This document shows, piece after piece, positions 25,915-32,611 of a stretch of DNA of 32,611 bases. Below the pieces are notes generated by a model. It had not been told where the DNA came from and ran no database searches. It saw only the letters and a list, made by a program, of their open reading frames with translations. This stretch comes from Lachnospiraceae bacterium. Lineage in GTDB: Bacteria; Bacillota; Clostridia; Lachnospirales; Lachnospiraceae. Position 1 is the first letter of the stretch; each line of letters starts with the position of its first letter. Both the position numbers and the translations under genes were made by a program. The stretch lies in the NCBI GenBank assembly GCA_017442865.1, contig JAFRXK010000056.1, positions 1 to 32,611 on the forward strand, in the 5' to 3' direction.

Positions 25915-27584
25915 TCCTTACCGGCAAATGTAATACTTACCTTGTCCCCTGCTTTAAGAAGCAGCATCTCCTCGTGCTTTCCTGCCTTCGCCCTGTAGAT
26001 ATTATCTTCGGAATCTATAAGATAAATATATGTATTTCCGTCAATATCAATATATTTTATATCCTTAATTGAGATAACAGCCTCTCCTGTTGCCTCTAAT
26101 TCTTCATCATCCTTTGTATCATCCTTAATATCTTCAGCTCCTTCGCCGCCCATAAGCCTGCGGTATTTTGCGATACATTCCTTCTGCGTGGCCGCCGTCG
26201 TCACATAATTATACTGTTCAACATTTACCGCCGCATAGAGCTTTACCAGACCGCTGGCATCCTTAAGCACCATGATGTAGGTAGGATTTCCGTCAATATT
26301 TATAAGTGAAGGAAAGCTTGCCTGATAGCCCTTTTCCTGCACCTCGCCCTCAGCAGCAGCCATTGCAGAGGTCTCGTCTGCGCCTGCAATATTATAATAA
26401 TGCGCCTCACCTGTCCTCTCATTCGCAAGCAGAAAGCCTATGTTCGAGCTGTCATTATTCACAGAGGTTACACCTGTATAAATCCAGATGTCACCGTCCT
26501 TTGAAACATAACCATAATCCGAAACAGGTGCATCATCATCACTTTCCTCTTCAAAGCCCCTGTATTTTGTGACCTGCTTGCAGCCCTTCTTGCCAAACAG
26601 GCTGTTTATGAAACCATTCTGATACATACCATATAAATCATACTGCTCGCAGATTAAGTCACCGTCATAGACATCATCTACCCACACCGGTATGTCTGCA
26701 AGGTCATAATATTCGCACTCGCCGTCCACAGGGTTAAGTATAATTGCGCCCTTTACGGTTGTACCGCCGAAAATAACAGTCTTTTTGTACACTGTGGCAA
26801 CATAAAACGGCTGTCCTGATTCATCCACCTCAAAATGCAGGTTGCCAAACATCGCCGTAGGATATTTAAATCTGATTTTTCTATATGCATTCTGTCCGAA
26901 ATATGCAGATGGCACATATATCATACCCTTATCACAGCTTTTATATGTTGCAGACATTGATACAGGGTCTACAATTATGTATCCCGGAATGCCATCCTTC
27001 TTATTGTTTCTCCACTTAAAAAAGCCTGCATAGTTAAGTGCCGCAACCTTCTTCGGCGTGCCGTTTAAATCAATCTGGGTATAATCATCCGACACATCAA
27101 ACTGGCTTACCACATTTGATAATGTACCTATTTCCCTGCCACCGAGCATCTTCGCGGATTTTGTGTCCATAAGTGCTATGACATCCGTATTAAGCGATTC
27201 CTGCAAATCCTCCTCGAACACAGCATCTTCCACCTTAAGCAAACTAGAATATGCGTCCGTATGGAAAATCACCGCACTAGCAACATTTGCAATAACAACT
27301 AAAAGCAGAATAACCACAGGTATTAAAAACAACGAATCCTTCTTCGGCTTGTAGCCATACCTGCTGCACTGTGCAAGCATCGTAAAGTACCTTACAAACA
27401 CAAATACAAATGTAACGGCAATAACCATCGCCCAGAACTCTATTGACTTAACATTCCACGGTGGAAGCAAAAAATAATTTATAAGAAGAAAGACAGCTAA
27501 TGCTGCCACTCCTCCCGCTATCCATGATATTATATTATTATTTCCATTAACAGCCTTATGTCTGACTGCTCTTTCTTTTATCAT
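25890..27584 (-). CDS. Membrane protein of unknown function with large extracytoplasmic domain
   Basis: A 564-aa protein I do not recognise. Three hydrophobic segments (about 18-41, 49-69 and 86-106) are followed by some 450 residues predicted to lie outside the cell, mainly beta strands with acidic stretches. A short acidic linker near 485-505 (EDIKDDTKDDEELEATGE) leads to a last 60-residue beta domain ending FAGKEIVSCDKK, possibly a small barrel. AGAAGGAGA precedes the ATG. It starts 23 nt after uppP, so the two are probably co-transcribed. Confidence 0.75.
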   Translation of the reverse strand: MIKERAVRHKAVNGNNNIISWIAGGVAALAVFLLINYFLLPPWNVKSIEFWAMVIAVTFVFVFVRYFTMLAQCSRYGYKPKKDSLFLIPVVILLLVVIANVASAVIFHTDAYSSLLKVEDAVFEEDLQESLNTDVIALMDTKSAKMLGGREIGTLSNVVSQFDVSDDYTQIDLNGTPKKVAALNYAGFFKWRNNKKDGIPGYIIVDPVSMSATYKSCDKGMIYVPSAYFGQNAYRKIRFKYPTAMFGNLHFEVDESGQPFYVATVYKKTVIFGGTTVKGAIILNPVDGECEYYDLADIPVWVDDVYDGDLICEQYDLYGMYQNGFINSLFGKKGCKQVTKYRGFEEESDDDAPVSDYGYVSKDGDIWIYTGVTSVNNDSSNIGFLLANERTGEAHYYNIAGADETSAMAAAEGEVQEKGYQASFPSLINIDGNPTYIMVLKDASGLVKLYAAVNVEQYNYVTTAATQKECIAKYRRLMGGEGAEDIKDDTKDDEELEATGEAVISIKDIKYIDIDGNTYIYLIDSEDNIYRAKAGKHEEMLLLKAGDKVSITFAGKEIVSCDKK

Positions 27585-27607
27585 CTTAAGCTCTCCTTCT
27601 CATATGA

Positions 27608-28492
27608 CTATTTAAGTGCAAAATATATAAGCACAATCACACCAAGAATAATTCTGTAGACTCCAAACACCTTAAAATCATGCTTTTTAATATAATCCAT
27701 AAGGAACTTGATAGATATTATAGAAACTACAAATGCAACTACCATGCCTGTTATCAATATTGCAAGCTCTGTGCTTGTATAATTGAAGCCAAACTTTACA
27801 AGCTTAAGAAGGCTTGCGCCGAACATAATCGGTATTGACATAAAAAATGAAAACTCTGCAGCTGCCGTTCTTGAAAGTCCGAGAAGCATTGAGCCGATAA
27901 TGGTTACGCCTGACCTTGATGTTCCCGGTATCAGCGAAAGCACCTGAATCATACCTATCGTAAATGCACCTGTATATGATATATTGCTGACATCTTTAAT
28001 AGCAGGTGTTCTTTTTTTATTCCAAAGCTCTACCAGAATAAATAACACACCATAAATAATAAGTGTTGCAGCTACAACATTACTATTGTAAAAATGCTCA
28101 TCAAACCAGTCATTAAAAAGCACACCTATGATTCCTGCCGGTATACATCCTACAAGCACTCTGAACCAAAGCATCCATGTTTTTTTATTTGTGTGAGAGG
28201 CAATCCAGTACGGAACATGCACCTCTTTATTAAAAACATTTACTACTGTATCTTTCTTTGCCTTACTGTTAAATGCAAAAGGATTAAGCTTTTTAAAAAA
28301 CATTACGCAGACTGCCAGTATTGCGCCAAGCTGAATTACTACAAGGAACATCTCCCAGAACTCCTTTGACACATTAAGCGGTATCAATTCCTCCAGCAAA
28401 ATCATATGTCCTGTACTGCTTATAGGAAGCCACTCGGTAATTCCCTCCACAATTCCAAATAATACAACCTTCAAAAATTCAATAAAAATCAT
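27608..28492 (-). CDS. uppP: Undecaprenyl-diphosphatase UppP
   Basis: Integral membrane phosphatase that recycles the lipid carrier of peptidoglycan synthesis and gives low-level bacitracin tolerance. Both signatures are intact: [20 protein letters not shown] near the N-terminus and [10 protein letters not shown] in the middle, with about seven hydrophobic segments in 294 aa. Its ribosome binding site lies within the remnants of duplicated ung 3' end, and the distal ung copy would have stopped 3 nt before the uppP ATG, suggesting the two genes were once almost contiguous. Confidence 0.95.
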   Translation of the reverse strand: MIFIEFLKVVLFGIVEGITEWLPISSTGHMILLEELIPLNVSKEFWEMFLVVIQLGAILAVCVMFFKKLNPFAFNSKAKKDTVVNVFNKEVHVPYWIASHTNKKTWMLWFRVLVGCIPAGIIGVLFNDWFDEHFYNSNVVAATLIIYGVLFILVELWNKKRTPAIKDVSNISYTGAFTIGMIQVLSLIPGTSRSGVTIIGSMLLGLSRTAAAEFSFFMSIPIMFGASLLKLVKFGFNYTSTELAILITGMVVAFVVSIISIKFLMDYIKKHDFKVFGVYRIILGVIVLIYFALK

Positions 28493-28523
28493 AACTTACT
28501 CCCTTCGCTCTTCAAAACTCTTA

Positions 28524-28697
28524 TTTTCTATCTGCCAGTCTATCGGCTCTATGCCGTGGCCCTGCAAAAATTCATTAATGTCTGTTTTCTATCTGCCAGT
28601 CTATCGGCTCTATGCCGTGGCTCTGCAAAAATTCATTAATGTCTGTTTTCTATCTGCCAGTCTATCGGCTCTATGCCGTGGCTCTGCAAAAATTCAT
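28524..28697. repeat. 61-bp tandem triplication of the ung 3' end
   Basis: A unit starting ttttctatctgcc recurs at 28524, 28585 and 28646, exactly 61 bp apart, nearly identical in all copies (for example one g/t change in the distal copy). The copy at 28646 codes for the C-terminus of Ung; the two others lie beyond its stop (28636-28638). Because 61 is not a multiple of three, reading into the next copy brings a stop after a few codons. Confidence 0.95.
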
Positions 28698-29313
28698 TTG
28701 CCTTGCTGAAATGCCTGCATCCCATAAAGCCTCTGTATGCCGACAGCGGACTCGGATGCGGCGCCTCTAAAATCAAATGCTTTGGATTGTTTAACATGCT
28801 TTTCTTCATCTGCGCAGGTCTTCCCCACAGCAGATATACAACCGGGCGATCCAGCTCATTTACGGCGCGTATTGCTGCATCCGTAAACTGCTCCCAGCCA
28901 ATGCCTCTGTGCGAATTTGCAGCGTGCGCACGCACTGTAAGCACTGTGTTCAAAAGCAATACGCCCTGCTTTGCCCATTTCTCCAGGTATCCGTTGTCAG
29001 GAATATAACAGCCCAAATCGTCATGCAGCTCCTGATAAATGTTAACCAGCGACGGTGGTATGTCCACATCAGGCTTCACCGAAAAACACAGCCCGTGCGC
29101 CTGACCGACATTGTGATACGGGTCCTGTCCCAGAATAACCACCTTCACATTTGAAAGCGGTGTAAAATCAAATGCATTAAATATATCATTTGAATCAGGG
29201 AACACCTGATAATTATTATATTCACTTACAACCTTCTTATATAACTCAGCATAATACGGCTTTTTAAATTCCGCAGCAAGCGGAACCAGCCAGTCATTTG
29301 CAATAGCTCCCAT
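28636..29313 (-). CDS. ung: Uracil-DNA glycosylase, family 1
   Basis: Removes uracil from DNA at the start of base excision repair. Motif 1 is [14 protein letters not shown] with catalytic D64 and Y66-H67; motif 3 is the leucine loop [11 protein letters not shown] with the catalytic His. At 225 aa it is typical. The C-terminus reads [10 protein letters not shown], whereas the distal duplicated copy would encode IENKSFEERRE with a stop just before uppP; the present end was therefore probably created by tandem duplication. The change lies after the conserved fold, so activity is expected. GGAG precedes the ATG. Confidence 0.95.
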   Translation of the reverse strand: MGAIANDWLVPLAAEFKKPYYAELYKKVVSEYNNYQVFPDSNDIFNAFDFTPLSNVKVVILGQDPYHNVGQAHGLCFSVKPDVDIPPSLVNIYQELHDDLGCYIPDNGYLEKWAKQGVLLLNTVLTVRAHAANSHRGIGWEQFTDAAIRAVNELDRPVVYLLWGRPAQMKKSMLNNPKHLILEAPHPSPLSAYRGFMGCRHFSKANEFLQSHGIEPIDWQIENRH

Positions 29314-29363
29314 ATGTATTCTCCATGTATATTATTTCGTCTGATAGACAATTCAAAGCACCG

Positions 29364-29390
29364 GCTAAGCATGCCTCAGATATGCTTAGC
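29364..29390. repeat. Short inverted repeat upstream of ung
   Basis: gctaagcat (29364-29372) and atgcttagc (29382-29390) are perfectly complementary with a 9-nt loop. No T-run follows on either strand. It may be an operator or an RNA hairpin in the ung leader; nothing further can be said. Confidence 0.55.
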
Positions 29391-29436
29391 ATACGCTGTG
29401 ACAGTTTTTCCCGACAGATTATTCTCAGGAACCTGA

Positions 29437-29567
29437 ATTTATAATCTAATCAAAATGCCTCTCTCATCAAGATATCTCTTATTTACAATCTTACCGGAAT
29501 GCCTCTCTTATCAAGATATCCCTTATTTATAATCTGACCGGAATGCCTCTCTTATCAAGATATCTCT
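29437..29567. repeat. 44-bp tandem triplication of the hisF 3' end
   Basis: aatgcctctc recurs at 29454, 29498 and 29542, exactly 44 bp apart, with matching flanks back to about 29437. The innermost copy encodes the HisF terminus ([11 protein letters not shown]) and its stop. The middle copy differs at a few bases and the outermost at more, so the copies appear to differ in age. Confidence 0.93.
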
Positions 29568-30288
29568 TTAGCTCCATAATTTCCAGCTCTTTATAATGGA
29601 ATAATGATGCCGCAAGCGCAGCGTCAGCCTTACCCTTCGTAAGCGTATCATAGAAATGCTCCATCGTGCCTGCGCCTCCGGAGGCAATCACCGGAATGCT
29701 GACATTTTCGGCTACCAGCGCCGTCAATTCATTGTCATAGCCCGCCTTTGTACCATCGCAGTCCATGCTTGTAAGAAGTATCTCTCCTGCACCAAGCTTA
29801 TCTGCCTTCATCGCCCACTCAATGGCATCAATACCCATATCAATTCTGCCGCCGTTTTTATAAATGTTCCAGCCGCTTCCGTCTGCCCTTCTCTTTGCAT
29901 CAATCGCAACTACAACGCACTGGCTTCCAAACTTGTCGGCAGCATCACTTATAAGCTTTGGATTGTTTATTGCCGCAGAATTAATAGATATCTTATCTGC
30001 ACCCTCTCTGAGCAGCAGCTTAAAATCATCAACAGTCCTTATTCCGCCGCCAACAGTAAACGGAATAAACACCTTCTCGGCAACTCTTCTTACCATATCA
30101 ACTACTGTATTTCTTGCGTCTGATGATGCGGTAATATCAAGAAAAACGACCTCGTCAGCGCCCGCCTTGTCATAAGCCGCCGCAATCTCCACAGGGTCTC
30201 CCGCATCTCTCAGATTTACAAAATTAACTCCCTTTACAACCCTTCCGTTATTAACATCCAGACAGGGAATAATTCTCTTAGTATACAT
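29527..30288 (-). CDS. hisF: Imidazole glycerol phosphate synthase cyclase subunit HisF
   Basis: Barrel enzyme forming imidazole glycerol phosphate and AICAR from PRFAR and ammonia delivered by HisH, in histidine synthesis. Catalytic D11 ([12 protein letters not shown]) and D130 (VVAIDAKRR) are present, as are the phosphate-binding GGG loops ([15 protein letters not shown]). Length 253 aa is typical. GGAGGA is 6 nt before the ATG. It follows hisH; hisA, often between them, is absent. Confidence 0.97.
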   Translation of the reverse strand: MYTKRIIPCLDVNNGRVVKGVNFVNLRDAGDPVEIAAAYDKAGADEVVFLDITASSDARNTVVDMVRRVAEKVFIPFTVGGGIRTVDDFKLLLREGADKISINSAAINNPKLISDAADKFGSQCVVVAIDAKRRADGSGWNIYKNGGRIDMGIDAIEWAMKADKLGAGEILLTSMDCDGTKAGYDNELTALVAENVSIPVIASGGAGTMEHFYDTLTKGKADAALAASLFHYKELEIMELKRYLDKRGIPVRL

Positions 30289-30370
30289 AAATCATCCTCC
30301 GATTTCGACCTAAATCCTCTCTGACCTTACTTATCTTAGCGAATTCTTTAAGCTCGTCCGGCTCGTCCGA

Positions 30371-30449
30371 AGCCGCAATTTTCATAATCAAAGCTCTGCA
30401 AAACCGCCCCGCTTAAAGCCGCATTTTTCACAATCAAAGCTCTGCAAAA
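30371..30449. repeat. Duplicated 3' end of hisH
   Basis: A 33-bp segment spanning the last hisH codons and stop (30417-30449) recurs at 30371-30403 with about two differences, a period of 46 bp. Just beyond it a 9-bp unit gctcgtccg is itself repeated in tandem (30352-30369). Together these fill most of the 145-nt hisH-hisF gap. Confidence 0.88.
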
Positions 30450-31039
30450 TTCTTAAGAATCCTAAGCCCTGTTTCACTGCTCTTTTCAGGATGGAACTGA
30501 CATCCGAAAACATTACCCTTTTCAACAGAAGCATGAATATGAGTAATATATTCGGTAGACGCCGCAACTACCCGCTCATCCGCCGCCTTCACATAGTACG
30601 AATGCACGAAATATACATATGAATTATTCGGAATCCCCTTAAAAAGCTTAGCATCCGGTCTGATATCAAGAGAATTCCAGCCCATGTGCGGAATTTTAAA
30701 GCCCTCCTTATCAGGAATACGAAGCACCTCGCCCTTTAATACTCCAAGCCCGTCAACTCCTACCGACTCATCGCTCCTCTCAAAAAGCAGCTGCATACCA
30801 AGGCATATTCCTAAAAACGGCTTATTACTATCTATAGCTTCATGTACCACATCAACAAGGTCATAATATTTTAAATTATCCATTGCATCCTTAAATGCGC
30901 CGACCCCCGGCAGAATCACCTTGTCTGAATTCAAAATAATATCCCTGTCCCTTGTGACAACAGATTCCTCTCCCAAATAAGCAAGAGCCTTCTCAACACT
31001 TTTTAAATTTCCCGCATCATAATCAATAATAGAAATCAT
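30434..31039 (-). CDS. hisH: Imidazole glycerol phosphate synthase glutaminase subunit HisH
   Basis: Class I glutamine amidotransferase that feeds ammonia to HisF. The triad is intact: C79 in GICLGMQLLFE, H183 and E185 in CQFHPEKSS. Length 201 aa is normal. AAGGAG lies 9 nt before the ATG. It is the first gene of the hisH-hisF pair, with a candidate promoter about 105 nt upstream. Confidence 0.97.
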   Translation of the reverse strand: MISIIDYDAGNLKSVEKALAYLGEESVVTRDRDIILNSDKVILPGVGAFKDAMDNLKYYDLVDVVHEAIDSNKPFLGICLGMQLLFERSDESVGVDGLGVLKGEVLRIPDKEGFKIPHMGWNSLDIRPDAKLFKGIPNNSYVYFVHSYYVKAADERVVAASTEYITHIHASVEKGNVFGCQFHPEKSSETGLRILKNFAEL

Positions 31040-31144
31040 TATGTAAGACTCCTTCCCACTAATCTAAAATTATTAGTATAAATAATGCTGTGCCCAGTTA
31101 CACTTTTCTGTCGCACCATATTTTAATTTAAAACATTTCCCTTA

Positions 31145-31173
31145 ATTTTATCATAGCCGCAAAAACAATACAA
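31145..31173 (-). promoter_or_regulatory. Candidate promoter of hisH-hisF
   Basis: TTGTAT (31168-31173), 17 nt, then TAAAAT (31145-31150) on the minus strand. Each hexamer departs from consensus, and the region is AT-rich, so this is a moderate candidate only. Confidence 0.45.
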
Positions 31174-31800
31174 GCTTATTATATATGAAAATTCCACTGA
31201 TGTTATATATGAAAATCAAATGTCTTTCTGAATTATAATATTTTGCAAGAAGCATTCTACTTGTATGTCAAATGATTTCTTTATCACTCAAAACAAGCCC
31301 ATATTATAAGGCCGCTCCTTTTCATAAAAGAAGCGACCTCAAAAAAAATCATATGTACATCACAAGCTTATCTACATATAAATCGTATATTAAATGTCGA
31401 ATGATTTCAACGTATCAAATAAAAATCAAAACATCTTAGCTTAGTATATAATTCAGATTATAACAGCTCTGACTTAATCATATGTATATACGATAATTCA
31501 TCTTAGCTTGCAGCAAAACAATATCATAAACAATCCCATACCATAAACATAATCATATCGTGTGTAAAATAATGCTGTAAAATTAATTATATCTCAGGCA
31601 AAGTCCTGTCGTCTGATATGCACCATCCTTTGTAGTTTTCATAATAATATATAGTAAATCAACAAATATAATGCTTTATCCTCTGTAGCTTTAAATTAAT
31701 CATATGTAACAGACAATCATATAAATATTTATCTTCTGCTCTTCAACTCAGCCATCCGTAGCAAACTATTATATAAATCTTTATCTTATATCTGTCAGCT
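31174..31800. other. Gene-free AT-rich spacer with scattered degenerate repeats
   Basis: No open frame, tRNA or 5S gene is visible. ttatatatgaaaat occurs at 31179 and 31203 (24 bp apart); aatcatatgta-like words recur near 31347, 31478 and 31698; and an atgtc[ag]aatgatttc element occurs twice (about 31265 and 31396). The spacer looks like decayed tandem repeats merging into the 39-bp array that follows. Confidence 0.5.
31309..31339. repeat. 14-bp hairpin in the spacer
   Basis: aggccgctcctttt pairs with aaaagaagcgacct (14 bp including two G-T pairs on the minus-strand RNA) around a 3-nt loop. It has the look of a terminator stem, but a T-run precedes rather than follows it on the minus strand, and no gene ends nearby. 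It may be a relic of a lost gene. Confidence 0.6.
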
Positions 31801-32108
31801 AATCTTATGTAATTAATAATGTCCTACGTACAGCAGCACAATCTTATGTAATTAATAATGTCCTATGTACAGCAGCACAATCTTATGTAATTAATAATGT
31901 CCTATGTACAGCAGCACAATCTTATGTAATTAATAATGTCCTATGTACAGCAGCACAATCTTATGTAATTAATAATGTCCTACGTACAGCAGCACAATCT
32001 TATGTAATTAATAATGTCCTATGTACAGCAGCACAATCTTATGTAATTAATAATGTCCTATGTACATCAGCACATCTTATGTAATTAATAATATCCTATG
32101 TGATTTTC
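31801..32108. repeat. 39-bp tandem array downstream of the rRNA operon
   Basis: The unit, starting aatcttatgtaattaataat and ending cagcagcac, recurs at 31801, 31840, 31879, 31918, 31957, 31996 and 32035, with a partial eighth copy from 32074. The first seven copies differ at only one or two positions each (tacgta versus tatgta); the end copies decay. The units abut without spacers, so this is not a CRISPR array. Confidence 0.95.
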
Positions 32109-32201
32109 AAAGACATCTTATGCAACTCTTAAATAAATCCTATGTAATCTGACACTCTTATGTATATCCATGTCTCTTCTTCTGTACAAATATATCTTAG
32201 C

Positions 32202-32237
32202 AAAAAAAAACTACAATATCAATGTTTGATATTGTAG
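32202..32237 (-). terminator. Intrinsic terminator of the rRNA operon
   Basis: A perfect 12-bp stem (ctacaatatcaa with ttgatattgtag, 3-nt loop) followed on the minus strand by nine Ts. It lies about 75 nt after the 23S 3' end, with no gene between. Confidence 0.9.
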
Positions 32238-32310
32238 AAATTTGCGTTTTATTGATATGTTTTATGCTTTAAGCAACCTTCAAAACTGCACACTGGATAC
32301 GAACCCTTCT

Positions 32311-32611
<301 letters not shown>

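Noticed and set aside
31801..32108. 39-bp repeats as a CRISPR array of the I-C system
   Set aside because: Units abut directly without spacers, and the unit does not resemble an I-C repeat.

Overview
The window looks like a chromosomal segment of a low-to-mid GC Clostridia, most likely Lachnospiraceae. The evidence is the gene content (a giant fused CoA-dehydratase activase, YlmC/YmxH, NrdR, type III pantothenate kinase, a YqeG-type HAD phosphatase) and strong AAGGAGG-type ribosome binding sites with GTG and TTG starts. The genus is not resolved. Almost all genes are on the minus strand; only coaX and the giant activase are on the plus strand.

Region 1 (1-8100) is a complete type I-C CRISPR-Cas operon read on the minus strand: cas3, cas5c, cas8c, cas7, cas4, cas1, cas2, with overlapping or nearly touching genes. 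It has a near-consensus promoter at 8069-8097 and a roughly 240-nt 5' leader. By eye it is more A+T rich than the housekeeping genes beside it. No cas6 is present, as expected for I-C, where Cas5c processes crRNA. A well-formed internal Shine-Dalgarno and GTG inside cas8c mark a separate small-subunit (Cas11c) reading frame. The repeat array is not in the window; it should lie just beyond base 1, after a leader at 1-137.

Region 2 (8100-19800) holds housekeeping genes: argS, a lipoprotein, efp, a degenerate MreB-like protein, yqeG, nrdR, ylmC/ymxH, prfC, a cardiolipin synthase, coaX (plus strand), and a rhomboid-fold membrane protein that lacks the catalytic serine motif and ends in a zinc ribbon. 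Three intrinsic terminators and two near-consensus promoters are visible. The yqeG-nrdR gap contains a 70-bp tandem repeat.

Region 3 (19800-24400) is one large gene for a 1418-residue protein with two activase domains related to the 2-hydroxyacyl-CoA dehydratase activators, with its own promoter and a 21-bp perfect hairpin terminator.

Region 4 (24400-31200, minus) runs hisH, hisF, ung, uppP, a membrane protein of unknown function, an ArsC/Spx-like thioredoxin-fold protein and an APH-like kinase. In five of these seven genes the 3' end, including the stop codon region, is repeated in tandem immediately downstream (periods 61, 44, 46, about 39, and 9 bp). This recurrent pattern is the most unusual structural signal in the window.

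Region 5 (31040-32611) is a 1.2-kb gene-free spacer, largely built of repeats (a 39-bp unit repeated almost eight times), then an rRNA terminator and the 3' end of a 23S rRNA gene on the minus strand, with no 5S gene between them.
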